DNA of 64,000 bases, taken from positions 52,168,207 to 52,232,206 of the forward strand of contig NC_080078.1 of assembly GCF_949987535.1 (NCBI RefSeq), in the 5' to 3' direction. The notes beneath the pieces are model-generated. The model was not told the DNA's origin. It saw only the letters and a list, made by a program, of their open reading frames with translations, and did not search any database. This document shows positions 35,131-64,000 of this stretch, in pieces; position 1 is the first letter of the stretch; the number at the start of each line of letters is the position of its first letter. The translations under genes were made by a program, and so were the position numbers. The DNA comes from Balaenoptera acutorostrata. Lineage: Eukaryota > Chordata > Mammalia > Artiodactyla > Balaenopteridae.

Positions 35131-36469
35131 CCAAGTGTTCATTTAAAGATCAGTATAGAGGAGGGTATAGAGAAGAGTATTTCCTTCTCAAGTTCAGCTC
35201 CTGTATATACATTCCTATAGCACACACTGTTGGTGCCCACCCAGAGCCCTGGGGTTCCTTTTCCCATATGGCGCACCCACCCATGAGGCAAGCTGCTGCA
35301 TGCTTTCCAGCCAGTAGTTCCCAACATGACCCAATTCACTGAGTTGCCCTTGAGCACTGGAATAGCCTTACTGGTACCCTCTCTAGGCTGTAGTCTGTAA
35401 CTGATTGACCTGGGAATCCAGAAGCCCAGAGCCTTTGCATGGTGCTCCACAGCTCCCCACAGGTTGGATGGAAGCTGGGGTTTCATCAGAAAGCTCCCCT
35501 GTGCTTGGCTTCTTTTCCCTTCCCTGGCCTGCTTCCCTCACCTGGTCTCCCTGGGACCGTTTCCTTAACACATCACTTGCACCTGATTTCTTGGCTCAGT
35601 GTCTCCTTCTGAGAGAATCTTAACTAAGTCAATATATATAAGGGAATAAAAGAGGCAAATACTAGTAAAATCACTTTGGTATGCTGGACTTCTGGGTTGA
35701 CTTGTATTTTTTTCTTCTGTTGTTTGTTTTTTATTGTAAATTAATACATATTCAATGTAAAAAATAAAACAGATGAGCCAAAATAAGATAATAACAGTCA
35801 ATTCATAATTCTAAAATCCAGAAAAATTACTATTTATGTGTGTTGCGTATCTACAAGTCTGAAATTACTATTCATACTATTTATAATATTTTTTAACTTA
35901 ACATTTTTAAGTTTGACAGACTGCCTTTTTAAGCCAGTAAAATGTCCTCTACAAAATATTTTTTATGCTTATATAGGATTCTGTACAATAATTTTGTGGG
36001 AGGGGGTCAAGCTCCCAGGTGATGTTGATGCTGTTGATCGATGGACCACTCTTTGAATAGCACTGATGGCCTTGTGGGGCATCAAAGAACTTTGGCTTTG
36101 CTCTGTTTGAGTTTAGAGTTAAACTCAAAATAAACTTAGTCACTTGAATGTCCCCTCACACAATTCTCATTCAAGCATGTTGTTGAGTCATTCAAATGAA
36201 TATAAACACTTCATATATACGAGAGAGAATAGGATTTGACATTAACACTTTCTCTCAGTTTATGTTGCAGATGGTTGAGGGTGATCACAGAACAACACTA
36301 TCTATGAAACTGGCATTGAGAATGTGTTGTATTCACCAGGTGATAGCAGAGAATTGTAGACTCTGAAAATCTACCATTGCAGACTCATTTTCCTTGCTCC
36401 TGAATGAAACCATGGATAGTCATCTTCCCTCACATTCAAGAAATAAAGAGTCCTCTAGTTACTTAAGGA
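35131..36469. other. intergenic, nothing recognised
   Basis: The 115-codon minus-strand frame at 35139-35486 and its neighbours overlap in both strands and show no known domain. Confidence 0.45.
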
Positions 36470-37140
36470 AACAAAATGTCTTGTCCTCAGGAGCTAGCTT
36501 GAAGGAGCTTCCGCTGGCCAAATCAGGAACAATTTGAGCACCAAAATATATAATGATAGTAAAGGATTATAACCCATTAAGCAAAAAAGAAAACCGTGAG
36601 TCCATACTGATTACATAACCAATACACAAATTAATGGTGAAGAAGAGAAAGCTCTGACCAACAATACAAAGCCAATTAAGAAATGTAGAAAGAATGATGA
36701 GATTAGAAAATAATTTTATGGCAACCATCACTGTAATAATTTTTTCAGGCAAAAGTCATCCATGAGTGTTAAAATTAGAGGGTGAAAGTCATGGGAGTAA
36801 CAGGAAATTTATGTAGTTTCAAAGGATATATCCATGAGATTCTTATTAAGTACAAAAAGAAAAAGAGTAACTTTACAGAGGAGAAACCAGGTAGATACCA
36901 CTTTTAATCAAGGGACGAAAGTTGACAAAGTTTACATCCCATATCAACATCATGTGCCTCCTGATATGATGTACTGAAAAGGGCACGCTATCATGTCTGT
37001 GGTATTCCTGCCTAAGATGCATCACCTGAATCTATTCTTGAGTAAGACAAATCAGGCCCAATTAATGACCATTTTACAAAATAACTAGCCTGTCTTCTAA
37101 TATACCAATGCCATAAAAAAACAAAAACAATATCTAATCC
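36470..37140 (+). repeat. ancient L1 (L1ME-like) 3' region
   Basis: Runs with GATATGATGTACTGAAAAGG, ACAAATCAGGCCCAATTAAT and TTTTACAAAATAACTAGCCT, which resemble old L1 3' ends. Diverged; edges approximate. It lies just downstream of the ANKEF1 poly(A) site. Confidence 0.5.
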
Positions 37141-37299
37141 ATATCACTTATGATGTGTGAGAAGAAAACTACTTTCTTAATGGATTACAAATGACTTCTC
37201 TTCCCTAATATCAAATTGTTTTCACCCATTTCCACTAAAATGGTATCTTTAACAAACATAATGGTGTAAATCTTGTAAATTCTTTGACAATGACACTAT

Positions 37300-37552
37300 G
37301 CTTATAACAAAAAATGCCATTTATTCTACTACATTCTTGAGGAAGATTGGGGGATTTATGCAGAATAACGTGCAATTCATTGCAAAATAAAGCACACCTT
37401 CTCTAGACAGCTCAGAATATTTATAACTATTAAAGCAAAAACAAATATTTGGTTACTTGTGGATTGTTTTGGCTTTAATGGAAATATCTATTTTCTCCAA
37501 CGTTTGGTCCCTGGGTCTCAAAATGTTTATCCCAAGAAGCAACTGCTGTGAT
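37300..37552 (-). other. ANKEF1: ANKEF1 3' UTR with poly(A) signal
   Basis: Downstream of the stop the first minus-strand AATAAA is at 37325-37320 (TTTATT on the plus strand), about 230 nt after TAA. Cleavage would fall near 37300. No closer canonical hexamer was seen. The 3' UTR edge is inferred. Confidence 0.5.
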
Positions 37553-55480
<17,928 letters not shown>

Positions 55481-58400
55481 CTACAGCAACAAAAATCAAA
55501 GCAAAAACATAAAACTCAAAGTTAATTTTGCCTTCTTTACTTCGACTAAATAATAATATTTTAAGTCTTCCCTAAGAAGAGATGTTGTTTCTTATGAAAT
55601 GTTATTACCATAATTTATTGCAACTAAGTCATGAAAGCAGAAATTACATATAATACAAAAATATTCAGCTAGCATAACGTTAAAATATTTCAAAACAAAT
55701 CTTCCATCATAATTAACACTAGACTTGTTATGCAGTTTTCTTATTATTTCATTTAACCTTCCCTCCTTGACACAGCTTTACCATTTACCCATGAATAAGG
55801 TGAAGCTAATTGCCAAGCTCCCCACTATAATGATCTGTACCAGCATGTTTCTTACAATGTAGAGACCACACAGATTTCAGTAGCTTAAAAACGTTACAAA
55901 GAATGTGTAGAATTCTGAGGTGCTCATTATAAACAGGAATCTATTGAGCCCTGGGAAATACCAAAGATGTGATGGATGATTCTTGTGTCATCTTAACGTG
56001 GGAACGATGTAGGTAAATGGTTCAGAGATAACTGTAAATTTTCACAAATAATCCCACTAAGTTGCAATGAGCATTCTAATATGTAATTTTATCTCTTATT
56101 GTTTATTCAGTTCAAAAAAACAATATTTTGAGTCGAGTAATAGACCATGTTAGGTACACCCAGCTTGCGTTTCTTCATGCTTTCTGGGAACAGAACCTCA
56201 TTAACATATTGGGAATCCATTCCAGAGAGTACAATGGTGCTATCCTAGGCCAAATCATTGCCATTGCCTTGTAATTTGTCTCACTGCTTCCACAAAAACC
56301 CTCTACAGACCATTCTCTATTCAGTCCCCAGAAAAATCTTTGTAAAATGTAGATTAGATAAGATCAGACCAGCTTCCACCCCCAACATTTTAGTATTGCT
56401 ATTTTTAAACATAAAGAAAGTTGAACACCCATATATTCCCACCACTGAGATCCTACCATTCATGCTTTATTTGCATTATCACACATCTATCCATCCCTCT
56501 ATCTATCTGTTAATCTATCTTATATTTTGATACATTTCAAAGTAAATTGCAGACATATTCCAGCATACATATCCTTAACTGTAGTTCAATATTTGTTTAC
56601 AGTTCTTTTTCTCTTCTTGGTCTTCTGAATATATAATATAATGTACAAGAATTATGTGTACTATTTCTATATATAATCATTGATAAATGCATACAACTTT
56701 GTAACCTAAACCCCTATCAAGATACAGATCATTACCTTCACACCTGAAAGTTCTCTCCAAACTATCTTTTAAAAGTATTTCAATAGCTTTCCATTGTAAT
56801 CAGAAAAAATCCAAATCCCTCGGGATGATCTCTTAAGGACACTTTCCCTGCCCCTCTGACCTCACTTCACTCCAGTCTCCCTTGATTTAGTGATCTCCAG
56901 CCACACACACTGGCCTTCTTTCTGGTTATGGTTCATTCCTGCCTCTGGAACCTCTTGTTCCCTCTGCCTGGAGTGCCCTTTGCTCAGAATTTCTGTTGGT
57001 TGGCATTCTCACCACTCAAATTGCAGCCACCATGTTACATCATCCCTTTGTTTTATTTTTTTCACGAAAAAAATGAAGTGAAACATTCTATATATAACAT
57101 TTCTAGAAATCTGTAAATCTGTAAATACAGATATATTCGATTTATGTATTGTGTGTCTCCCTCACTAGTATATAGTCTTCATGGAATAGAAGCTTTATAT
57201 TTTAATTACTATTATCTCTCCATCACCCAGAACCTGACTCCTATGTGGCATTCAATAAATATTTGCTCAATAAATGATGACTGAAAGTTAAAAGATTGAG
57301 GAATGGAAGAAATCAAAGAAAACACCTTTCTGTCTTGAGCAACCTGTGTCTGAGATGGTAAGCCCAGGATGGTCAGAGAGTGAGCTAAGCTTTGAGCATG
57401 CAGAGTTAGAATTCACAAGGCAATGGTGTACATTATTCAGGGAAAGATCTGAGCCTGGTGGGTGGGGAGTTATGAGCTTTTTGGCAGTTGCATTAAGCCC
57501 TAGCCTGGGTGAGGACAAGGAGGAGAGCCTTCCAAGTGAGGAGTCACCACCATCAAATGGGATTCTTCCTTTCTTCCCCCTCTTCTGCCTGCTGTTTATT
57601 CTTTGTGCTTCCTCTTTTGCTGCGGAACATCAGCCATCACGTGGCTTGTGGCTTCAATGTTCTGTTTGCTGTAGCCCCTCTCTTCCCTTCTAATCTGTTT
57701 ACAATGGGTGATGGACTGGGAACTGGATAAGGCAGCTTGTTAGAACCATGTGTGTAAAATAGGCTCCCAGTAAGTCCTGAGCTGCCTCAGAACTTATCCA
57801 CTTGGCCTTTGCGGCTTGGCTTGGTGACATTTATTTTAGCTGGAGTTTATGGTTTGTTGTATTATTATTAGCCTTATTCTGGTTAGATGCTGGGTTGTCT
57901 TACCGCATACATACATCATATACAGAATAGGATAAGATGCACCCCAAGAGCTTATTGCTTATACTGAGTTGATGCAAACTCATTTGTGAGGACAGACTTC
58001 CTAATCAGAGGCTTCAATGTTGCCTCTGAGAGCACCCACCCCTACAAAGAACTAGCAGCATATGGCATTGTCCCATTCAGCTACAAGGATGAATTCAGTA
58101 GCCCATAGGTCAGTTTTACAGCTTGTGTTCCTCTTGGCTAACGCTTCGAGTTGCTGGGGAGAGAGCAACACCTTGTGCAGTGTCCTTCACGACCAACTGC
58201 CAAGACTGACCCTGTTGGAGGAAATGACAGAAGTCCTGCCCTCTAGTCCTGGGTTCCTTGTAAACTGTACAGCCTCTCTGATCCTCAGGAGGGTCACCAC
58301 ATATACACACATCTCAGTATGCATGTGTAGCCCTGGGGCACCTTGGCATACCCCATGTAACCATCCATGTGCACAATCTCAAAAGATAGTGGAATAGAAC

Positions 58401-58569
58401 AGGATTCCTTGAATTGAAGTTCATGTTTGGAGTCTGGATACTCTGAAATTATATGAAAATCTACAGGGTGTGTGTGTCCAGATGCATTTTTCCATTGTAG
58501 GGAGAGATCCATAGAGCTCATTAACTTTTCAAAGGAGCCTGTGAGGCAATGGTGGTTGGTCAGAAAGAG
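55481..58569 (-). other. ANKEF1 5' intron (predicted)
   Basis: Apart from the L2 at 56760-57290 no identity was seen. Frames at 57346-57693 and 58062-58397 carry no recognisable domain. Confidence 0.5.
56760..57290 (+). repeat. L2 element with 3' terminus
   Basis: ATTCCTGCCTCTGGAACCTC, CTCTGCCTGGAGTGCCCTTT and the end CATTCAATAAATATTTGCTC are diagnostic of L2. It lies in the ANKEF1 5' intron, antisense to the gene. Confidence 0.8.
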
Positions 58570-58815
58570 GAAAGGTACAGTGGAAAGAGTGCAGGATTGG
58601 AAGTGGGGAGATCTGCTGTCGACCATTGTTTTCCCTCCTCTGCATCATTATTTATACAAAGGAGTTAGATAAACCTGGACAGGTCACCTACCTAGTTCAT
58701 GCCTCAGTCTCTTCATCTGTGAAATGGGGATAAGAAGAGTGCACCCTTCATGGGGCTGTGTGAAGCAGAAATGAGATCAGATTTGTAAAGTATTTAGACA
58801 AGTCTCTCAACACAG
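58570..58815 (+). repeat. MIR SINE
   Basis: GCCTCAGTCTCTTCATCTGT and GAAATGGGGATAAGAAGAGT, then a 3' part TTGTAAAGTATTTAGACAAG: MIR, sense orientation, about 150 bp before the CpG island. Confidence 0.75.
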
Positions 58816-58997
58816 GCTCCCCATGAATAAATCAAACATCTATGGGTTTCAGCTCATCCATAAGCCAAGGTTTGCATGTCGGGGGTTCTTTACTGTTCCG
58901 TTCAATTTTAAGTCTCAGAAAAATCGGGAAGGGGAGGTGGGTAAGATGTCACTTCAAGGGAAAGTCCAGGTGGCCGGGACCACGGTGCCGAGCTCAC

Positions 58998-59330
58998 CTC
59001 TTAGTCGCCAGGGCGATCAGAAGCCGAGGACGTCCGGGCACCAACGCGCCTCGGCCTGAGGGGGCCGGTTCTGGTTCTCTGCCGCCTGGCGCGGGTCCCA
59101 GCCACGACCTCGGGCTCCCAGAGCCCGGCTTGGGCGCCCGGACGTGAATGGTGTCCCCTTGGGCAGAGCAGGCGAGCAGGCGAGCAGGCGCGCGGGGCAG
59201 CAGGGAAGGGGGTGTGTGTGTCCATGGGCCGCGGATCCGCCTAGGGCGAGCGAGCGGCCAGGTGAGCGCAGGGGGCGGGGTGGGAGCCGGCGACACCCGC
59301 CGTTTGTGAGTTTTGGCCACGCCAGCAAGG
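58998..59330 (-). other. ANKEF1: candidate ANKEF1 5' noncoding exon (minus strand)
   Basis: The minus strand reads AAGAG|GTGAGC with the last exon base at 58998, an excellent splice donor inside the CpG island. A noncoding first exon spliced 3.5 kb to the acceptor at 55481 would give the usual gene layout. The upstream edge (transcription start) is not visible; 59330 is a guess set by the X-box. Confidence 0.45.
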
Positions 59331-59334
59331 CCCC

Positions 59335-59348
59335 GCTGCCAGGGCAAC
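59335..59348. promoter_or_regulatory. RFX-type X-box
   Basis: GCTGCCAGGGCAAC matches the palindromic RFX site GTTGCCATGGCAAC closely: both half-sites are present with one clear mismatch at the second base. It sits in the CpG island, about 340 bp upstream of the candidate first donor. RFX factors drive ciliary genes, which fits the proposed axonemal role of ANKEF1. Binding itself is inferred. Confidence 0.6.
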
Positions 59349-59480
59349 CGCCCAGGTGCTCATCTGCTGGGGCGGGGCGAGGCCCGTCTCCGCCCACCGC
59401 CCGCCGCCCGCCGCCCCTCCGGCCAGGTGGCCTGGTCTCGGCCTTTTGGCCCGGCCGGGCTAGGATGCTGGAGGAGGGCT

Positions 59481-60369
59481 CAGCACTCCCAGAACGGATG
59501 GCAGGGGCGCTGCGCCCATTGCTGGGGTTTCCGAGTCCTCCCTTCCTTCATCCTCTTCTCCTACCTCTTGCCCTCATTCAAAAAATAACTTGATCAGAAA
59601 GGTAAAGCTCATATAGTATTAATTAATTAAGGAAACAGTAAGGTTAAATAAAAATACAATAAAATGCAAAGGAAATCTACTTGTCAGAGACAACTGCAGT
59701 AGATTCTTGTAAACTTTCTCATAGATCCCAGAAATTTTCTTTGCCTACTCTAGGATGTACATATACTTAAAAAGATTTACACACAAGTGGGACCAAATAT
59801 ATCATGGAGATAGTTTTATTTCAGGGCCTACAAAGGTGCCCTAACATCCCTACCCCCGAACACATACACACTTTTTTGGAGGCAAATTCTGAAAGCTTTT
59901 ATCTGTTTATGTGAGTATAAAATATGTATGCTTTTTAAAATAATATGTAATAGCTTCTAATTAAAAGCCGTAGTTCCTTACCCCATCTGTCCTATATTTT
60001 ACACTTTATTTAAAAATATGATTAAGGACTATTCCATGAACACAAAAGAGTAAACTATATAACACTTGGAAAGTATGAAGAAACAAAGCGTACCATGGCT
60101 AAGGAAAAAGAAGTCTGCCTCTACAGCTTGGGTTTTCTTCCCTACACTGCATCTTTCCTTTCCTGCCCTCAGAGATAACCACTATTGTGAATTTTGTACT
60201 TATCATCCCCCTGCCTTTTAAAAATGTGTTGCTTTATATGAAATCTTCCCCAAATAATATGTATTTAGTATTGCATGTTTTCAGAGTTTATAAAAATGGT
60301 ATAGAACTGTGTGTTATTGTTTTGATGACTTTTTTTTATTTCAACATCTTATTTTCGAAATGTGTATTT
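59481..60369. other. region beyond the CpG island
   Basis: Drops abruptly to AT-rich sequence after 59580. No plus-strand gene is evident. Confidence 0.5.
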
Positions 60370-61080
60370 GTTGATATACTTAATTATAGCTCCTTTATCT
60401 TAACAGCTGTAAACTATTCCATTGTACCACCATTCTATTTCCCTTTTAAATCAATTCTACTATTGATGGGCATTTAGGCTGTCTCCAGTATTTGTTATTA
60501 AAAACTATGCTGTTGGGACTTCCTTGGTGGCGCAGTGATTAAGAATCTGCCTGCCCAATGCAAGGCTCATGGATTCGATCCCTGGTCCAGGAAGATCCTA
60601 CATGCCGCAGAGCAACTAAGCTCACGAGCCACAACTACTGAGCCCCTGTGCCACAAGTACTGAAGCCCGTGCACCTAGGGTCTGTGCTCCACAACAAGAG
60701 AAGCCACTGCAATGAGAAGTACACACACTGCTACGAAGAGTAACCCCCACTCGCCACAATGGGCAGCAACAAAGACCCAACACAGCCAAAAATAAATAAA
60801 ATTAATAAACAATCCTGTTATTATCATGTTTGTACATGTCTTTAGATTCACAAGTTCAAGAGCTTCTCTAAGGTATAAACCTAGGAGTGAAATTTCTGGG
60901 TCATAGGTTATTTATGATGTTAAGGTAAAGTCAACTTGTTTTACAAGTATGTATAGCAATTTAGACTCCCATTAGCAGTATGTGTCTTAGCCAAAACTTG
61001 GTTTTGTCACACTTTAAAATTTTTGCCAGTCTATTTCCTGATTTTATTTTGTATGCTCTGATTACTAATTGTTAGTCTAA
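60370..61080 (-). repeat. old L1 ORF2/3' fragment interrupted by a SINE
   Basis: CTATTCCATTGTACCACCAT, GATGGGCATTTAGGCTG and later TCTGGGTCATAGGTTAT follow the antisense L1 3' order seen at 21800-22150. The SINE at 60515 splits it. Confidence 0.65.
60515..60807 (+). repeat. long CHR SINE
   Basis: GGGACTTCCTTGGTGGCGCA to AAATAAATAAAATTAATA. Flanked by AACTATGCTGTT (60503-60514) and AACAATCCTGTT (60808-60819), 10 of 12 identical. More diverged than the copy at 63684. Confidence 0.9.
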
Positions 61081-61374
61081 AAGCTTGACTGCATGTAGAT
61101 ATTTGAATGTAACGTTATCAGGAAGCTACACTGTTCACCCTCAAGTACTCCCCACACAACTCAGATTATTTTAATAGATTCAGGACACCACTTCTTGAAT
61201 TACTGCTTCTCAGTGTAGGGAAAGCCTCACATTTGGGTTTAGCTTGTTGACCTAGTGGGGTTTGGCAAAGAAGAGGAAGTCACTCGGGTTACTTGAGTCT
61301 CAGTTTGTAAAACTAGAATAAAATAAACTACCCTTACAAGCCATAAAGGAACTAGGCTTAACAATGAATGATCT

Positions 61375-61506
61375 GGGGAATTCCCTGGAAGTTCAGTAGT
61401 TAGGACTCTTTCACTGCCAAGGGTGCGGGTTCAATCCCTGGTCAGGGAACTAAGATCCTGCAACCTGTGAGGTGTGGCCAAACATTAAAAAAAAAAAAAA
61501 AAAAAA
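61375..61506 (+). repeat. short tRNA-Glu-derived SINE
   Basis: GGGGAATTCCCTGGAAGTTC to TGTGGCCAAACATT and about 21 A. GAATGATCT flanks it at 61366-61374 and 61507-61515. Confidence 0.92.
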
Positions 61507-61515
61507 GAATGATCT

Positions 61516-62332
61516 CATCTTGGCTCTGGTGGACAAATGTGATTGATTCTTGGGGAATGCTTCTATAGATGAATAGTTCAAACTCTGTATTAGAGGTCAT
61601 CAATGGATTTTTACAGTGATAGTCTTCCTCATTCTGGAGACAAAGTTGATGTTGATGGTAGCATTGTTTAACTCTGGAGAAAGTTCCTAAAGTTATTTGA
61701 GGATCTGGTAGATTTGGGAAGAAACACACCTAGAAGACCAAGGGAATATATTGATTATGTATAAACTATGCTTCAATTTATCAGAACTATTGGTACAAAT
61801 ACTTTGAGTAGAAGTTGGTAAACATTTGTTAGTTGATTGAGACCTTGGAGATAAACAAAGCAGTCTGACTCACACTCCTAACATGGTTTTAGGGAAAATT
61901 TTCCCCTGAAAGGGTAATGTCTGAGTTTCATAAAAACTCTCTTTGATTTTATGAGTAGGTAGCTGAAAAGTAGTTGGCAATAGAAAATCATGTTTGATTT
62001 TAACCTTTTTGTAGCCTTGGGAGGCTAGTTACACTGAGCAACAACATAAATACCATCTTCCTCTAATGAGAGGGCAGGCGTAACAAGGGTAAAATTTTAG
62101 AAATCCCACAGATTAGTAAATAGACACAACCTTTCCCCTCTTTCACGAGAGGTCTTAAAAACACAGAAAAGTTCTTAACTTGAACTTTATTTTTTGCCCT
62201 TAGCCATTTGGCAGTAGAGTTGTCAGAACTTGAGCAACATAAAGAAAAAAATGGGAGGAAAGGGCATTAATAGTCCTACTGCTTAAAATAAAGCTAATGG
62301 AGACACGACAGAAAAGTTTATGGAGTTTTTAC
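61516..62332. other. intergenic, nothing recognised
   Basis: No repeat identity or reading frame of note between the SINE and the LTR-like segments. Confidence 0.45.
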
Positions 62333-62906
62333 TGTCGGGAGGAAGAGATTTTCCTCCACCCTTCTGGGTTCTTCTGGCTGGCCTAAGAATTAAATTGACT
62401 GAGACTAATTATCAGGAGAAAATCAAACAAAATTTAATAACATTTATACAGGAGAGAGACCCAGGAGAACTTAATAACTTGTCAACAAGGAAGGAGCCCT
62501 CACCTTAAATGCCATCTTCAGCCGAAGACAAAAGAGATGTTGGGGGTAGTGGCTTGGGACTTCACAGGGGAGGAAGGCAGTTCACATGGAGATGAAAAAG
62601 CAAATATTTGGTAAACAAATGTTTACCAAAACATTGGGCCATGCAAAGACAGTGGGCACATAGTGGACTCTGATCTCTAGGCCTTGTGGAGTTTCCCTCG
62701 CTACACCCAGCCCATATTCCCTGGTGATAGCTCTATTCCAGGAACAGGCCCTTCATTGAAATTCTTCAGGTAGCGAAGGGGGAGGTCAAAAGAAAGATGT
62801 CCTGACTCTTTTGGGCCTTGATTGTTTTCAGCTCAAAATAATGTGCATGACAGAAAGACATTTTGGGGTGGCAAATTTTGCTCCCCCATGCCCCACAGAG
62901 TTAACA
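62333..62906 (-). mobile_element. LTR-like segment, minus orientation
   Basis: The minus strand starts TGTTAACTCTGTGGGGCATG and ends CCTCCCGACA, with an ATTAAA signal near 62435. 574 bp, TG...CA. No matching flanking duplication was found, so the family and edges are tentative. Confidence 0.5.
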
Positions 62907-62911
62907 GAGGC

Positions 62912-63477
62912 TGATAACTAATAGACATTCTTGAGCTTGTCTTACAGAATAACAGATAAGGAAACAACTTGTTAAAAACCCTTTGCTTAATTGAGCTCTC
63001 TGTGGTTACTTTCTTTCCTTTTTTCTCTTTAATTGCATACTTTCCCAGCTTCACACCACCCAGTTGCTTTACTGGAACTTGGATCTTGCCCAGTGCGAGC
63101 GGGGGCAAGTCAGGATTACCAGCCCTAAAACTGGCCCTGGGCAGGTGTCTGATGATGGCTTATTGACATCAGATGGTAGGAAATCTCCACCCTCTGACCA
63201 TGCTAAGTGCCTTCATTTTGAATATACAGAAGCAGGTAACCCAGACCAATTACCTCACCTTTTTCTCTACTTCCAAGCACCTTTCCCTATGCCTAAGACC
63301 ACCCTACTTATCCCATAAATATCCCAAACCCCTGGGCTTTGAGGAGACCGATCTGAGACTAGCTCTCCTGTCTCCTCGTTTGGCTGCCTTGTGAATAAAC
63401 TCCTTCTTGGTCACAAACCTCCATGTCTCAGCCTTTGGCTTGCTGTGCATGAAGCAAACAGACCTGGTTTGGTAACA
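62912..63477 (+). mobile_element. LTR-like segment, plus orientation
   Basis: CATAAATA near 63315, GTGAATAAACTCC near 63391 and the end GGTTTGGTAACA resemble U3-R-U5 of the solo LTRs at 29-30 kb. The left edge is uncertain. No viral gene is present. Confidence 0.55.
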
Positions 63478-63683
63478 CACCTACATTCCTAACACAAACT
63501 AGGAGACAGACTGATGCATGGACTAAATACTCTACCAATAATCTAACTTGTGCTTCCATCTATATCTCATGTTAAATAAAATTTTATCTTTAAATTACAA
63601 CTATGCAAAAGGATTATATATTTAGCACTTCTTACACAGTTTCAGGCTTTCTGCAAAATGCTTGATAAATAAAAGTGATTCTA

Positions 63684-63982
63684 GGGCTTCCCTGGTGGCG
63701 CAGTGGTTGAGAATCTGCCTGCCAATGCAGGGGACACGGGTTCGAGCCCTGGTCTGGGAAGATCCCACATGCCGTGGAGCAACTGGGCCCGTGAGCCACA
63801 AGGACTGAGCCTGTGCGTCTGGAGCCTGTGCTCCACAGCAAGAGAGGCCGCGATAGTGAAAGGCCCGCACACCGCGATGAAGAGTGGTCCCCGCTTGCCA
63901 CAACTAGAGAAAGCCCTCGCACAGAAACGAAGACCCAACACAGCCATAAATAAATAAATAAATAAATAAATTAATTTTTTAA
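63684..63982 (+). repeat. young CHR SINE with perfect target duplication
   Basis: GGGCTTCCCTGGTGGCGCAG to an (AAAT)n tail. AAAAGTGATTCTA is repeated exactly at 63671-63683 and 63983-63995. The body is close to the family consensus as judged against the other copies here. Confidence 0.95.
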
Positions 63983-64000
63983 AAAAGTGATTCTACTGAA

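Larger units (their letters stand above)
58930..59480 (-). promoter_or_regulatory. ANKEF1: CpG-island promoter of ANKEF1
   Basis: This is the only GC- and CpG-dense segment outside the L1 5' UTR. It contains several GC boxes (GGGGCGGGG near 59272, GGGGCGGGGC near 59370) and a run of CCGCC units near 59395-59415. No TATA box is evident. It lies upstream of the minus-strand gene, directly beyond the predicted 5' exon donor. Orientation toward ANKEF1 is inferred from position. Confidence 0.75.

Noticed and set aside
58994..59593. Reading frames up to 149 codons on both strands of the CpG island
   Set aside because: High GC lowers stop frequency. Proline/arginine-rich translations in all frames show composition effects, not coding.

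Overview
This is mammalian nuclear DNA, most likely from a whale or dolphin. The window carries many copies of the tRNA-Glu-derived CHR-type SINE (for example 24094-24422, 29363-29643, 60515-60807, 63684-63982). The Bov-tA/BovB repeats expected in ruminants and the PRE1 repeats expected in pigs were not seen. The lineage is inferred from this repeat spectrum only.

One protein-coding gene is present: ANKEF1 (ankyrin repeat and EF-hand domain containing 1), complete and on the minus strand. Nine coding exons lie between 55435 (start codon) and 37553 (end of the stop codon). Joined by eye at consensus splice sites they give 2331 nt, or 776 residues plus stop, with no disruption. A CpG island at about 58930-59480 holds its probable promoter, a good minus-strand splice donor for a 5' noncoding exon (58998) and a near-consensus RFX X-box (59335-59348). 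The X-box fits a gene of ciliated and sperm cells. A poly(A) signal lies at 37320-37325.

The left 37 kb is intergenic and built mainly from transposable elements. It holds a processed RPL9 pseudogene (8712-9412), an internally deleted Tigger-like DNA transposon with TA target duplication (10525-11474), and a twin-primed L1 (6503-6955). It also holds a 3'-truncated sense L1 (16119-20232), an antisense L1 scrap (20531-20853), and a full-length antisense L1 with its 5' UTR (21268-28754). Together the two large L1s form an inverted pair with arms of several kilobases. Next come two related solo LTRs, each with its own 4-bp target duplication (29011-29789 and 29976-30466), and an antisense LTR that contains a tRNA-Glu(UUC)-like sequence (32232-33014).

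Inside ANKEF1 the introns hold a second twin-primed L1 with a perfect 13-bp target duplication (40443-40877), older L1 and MIR pieces, and two palindromic patches. To the right of the promoter, 59.5-64 kb is again intergenic: an old antisense L1, three SINEs and two LTR-like segments in opposite orientation. No functional RNA gene, CRISPR array or new gene system was seen. Family names are by recognition, and exact subfamilies need a repeat-library search.
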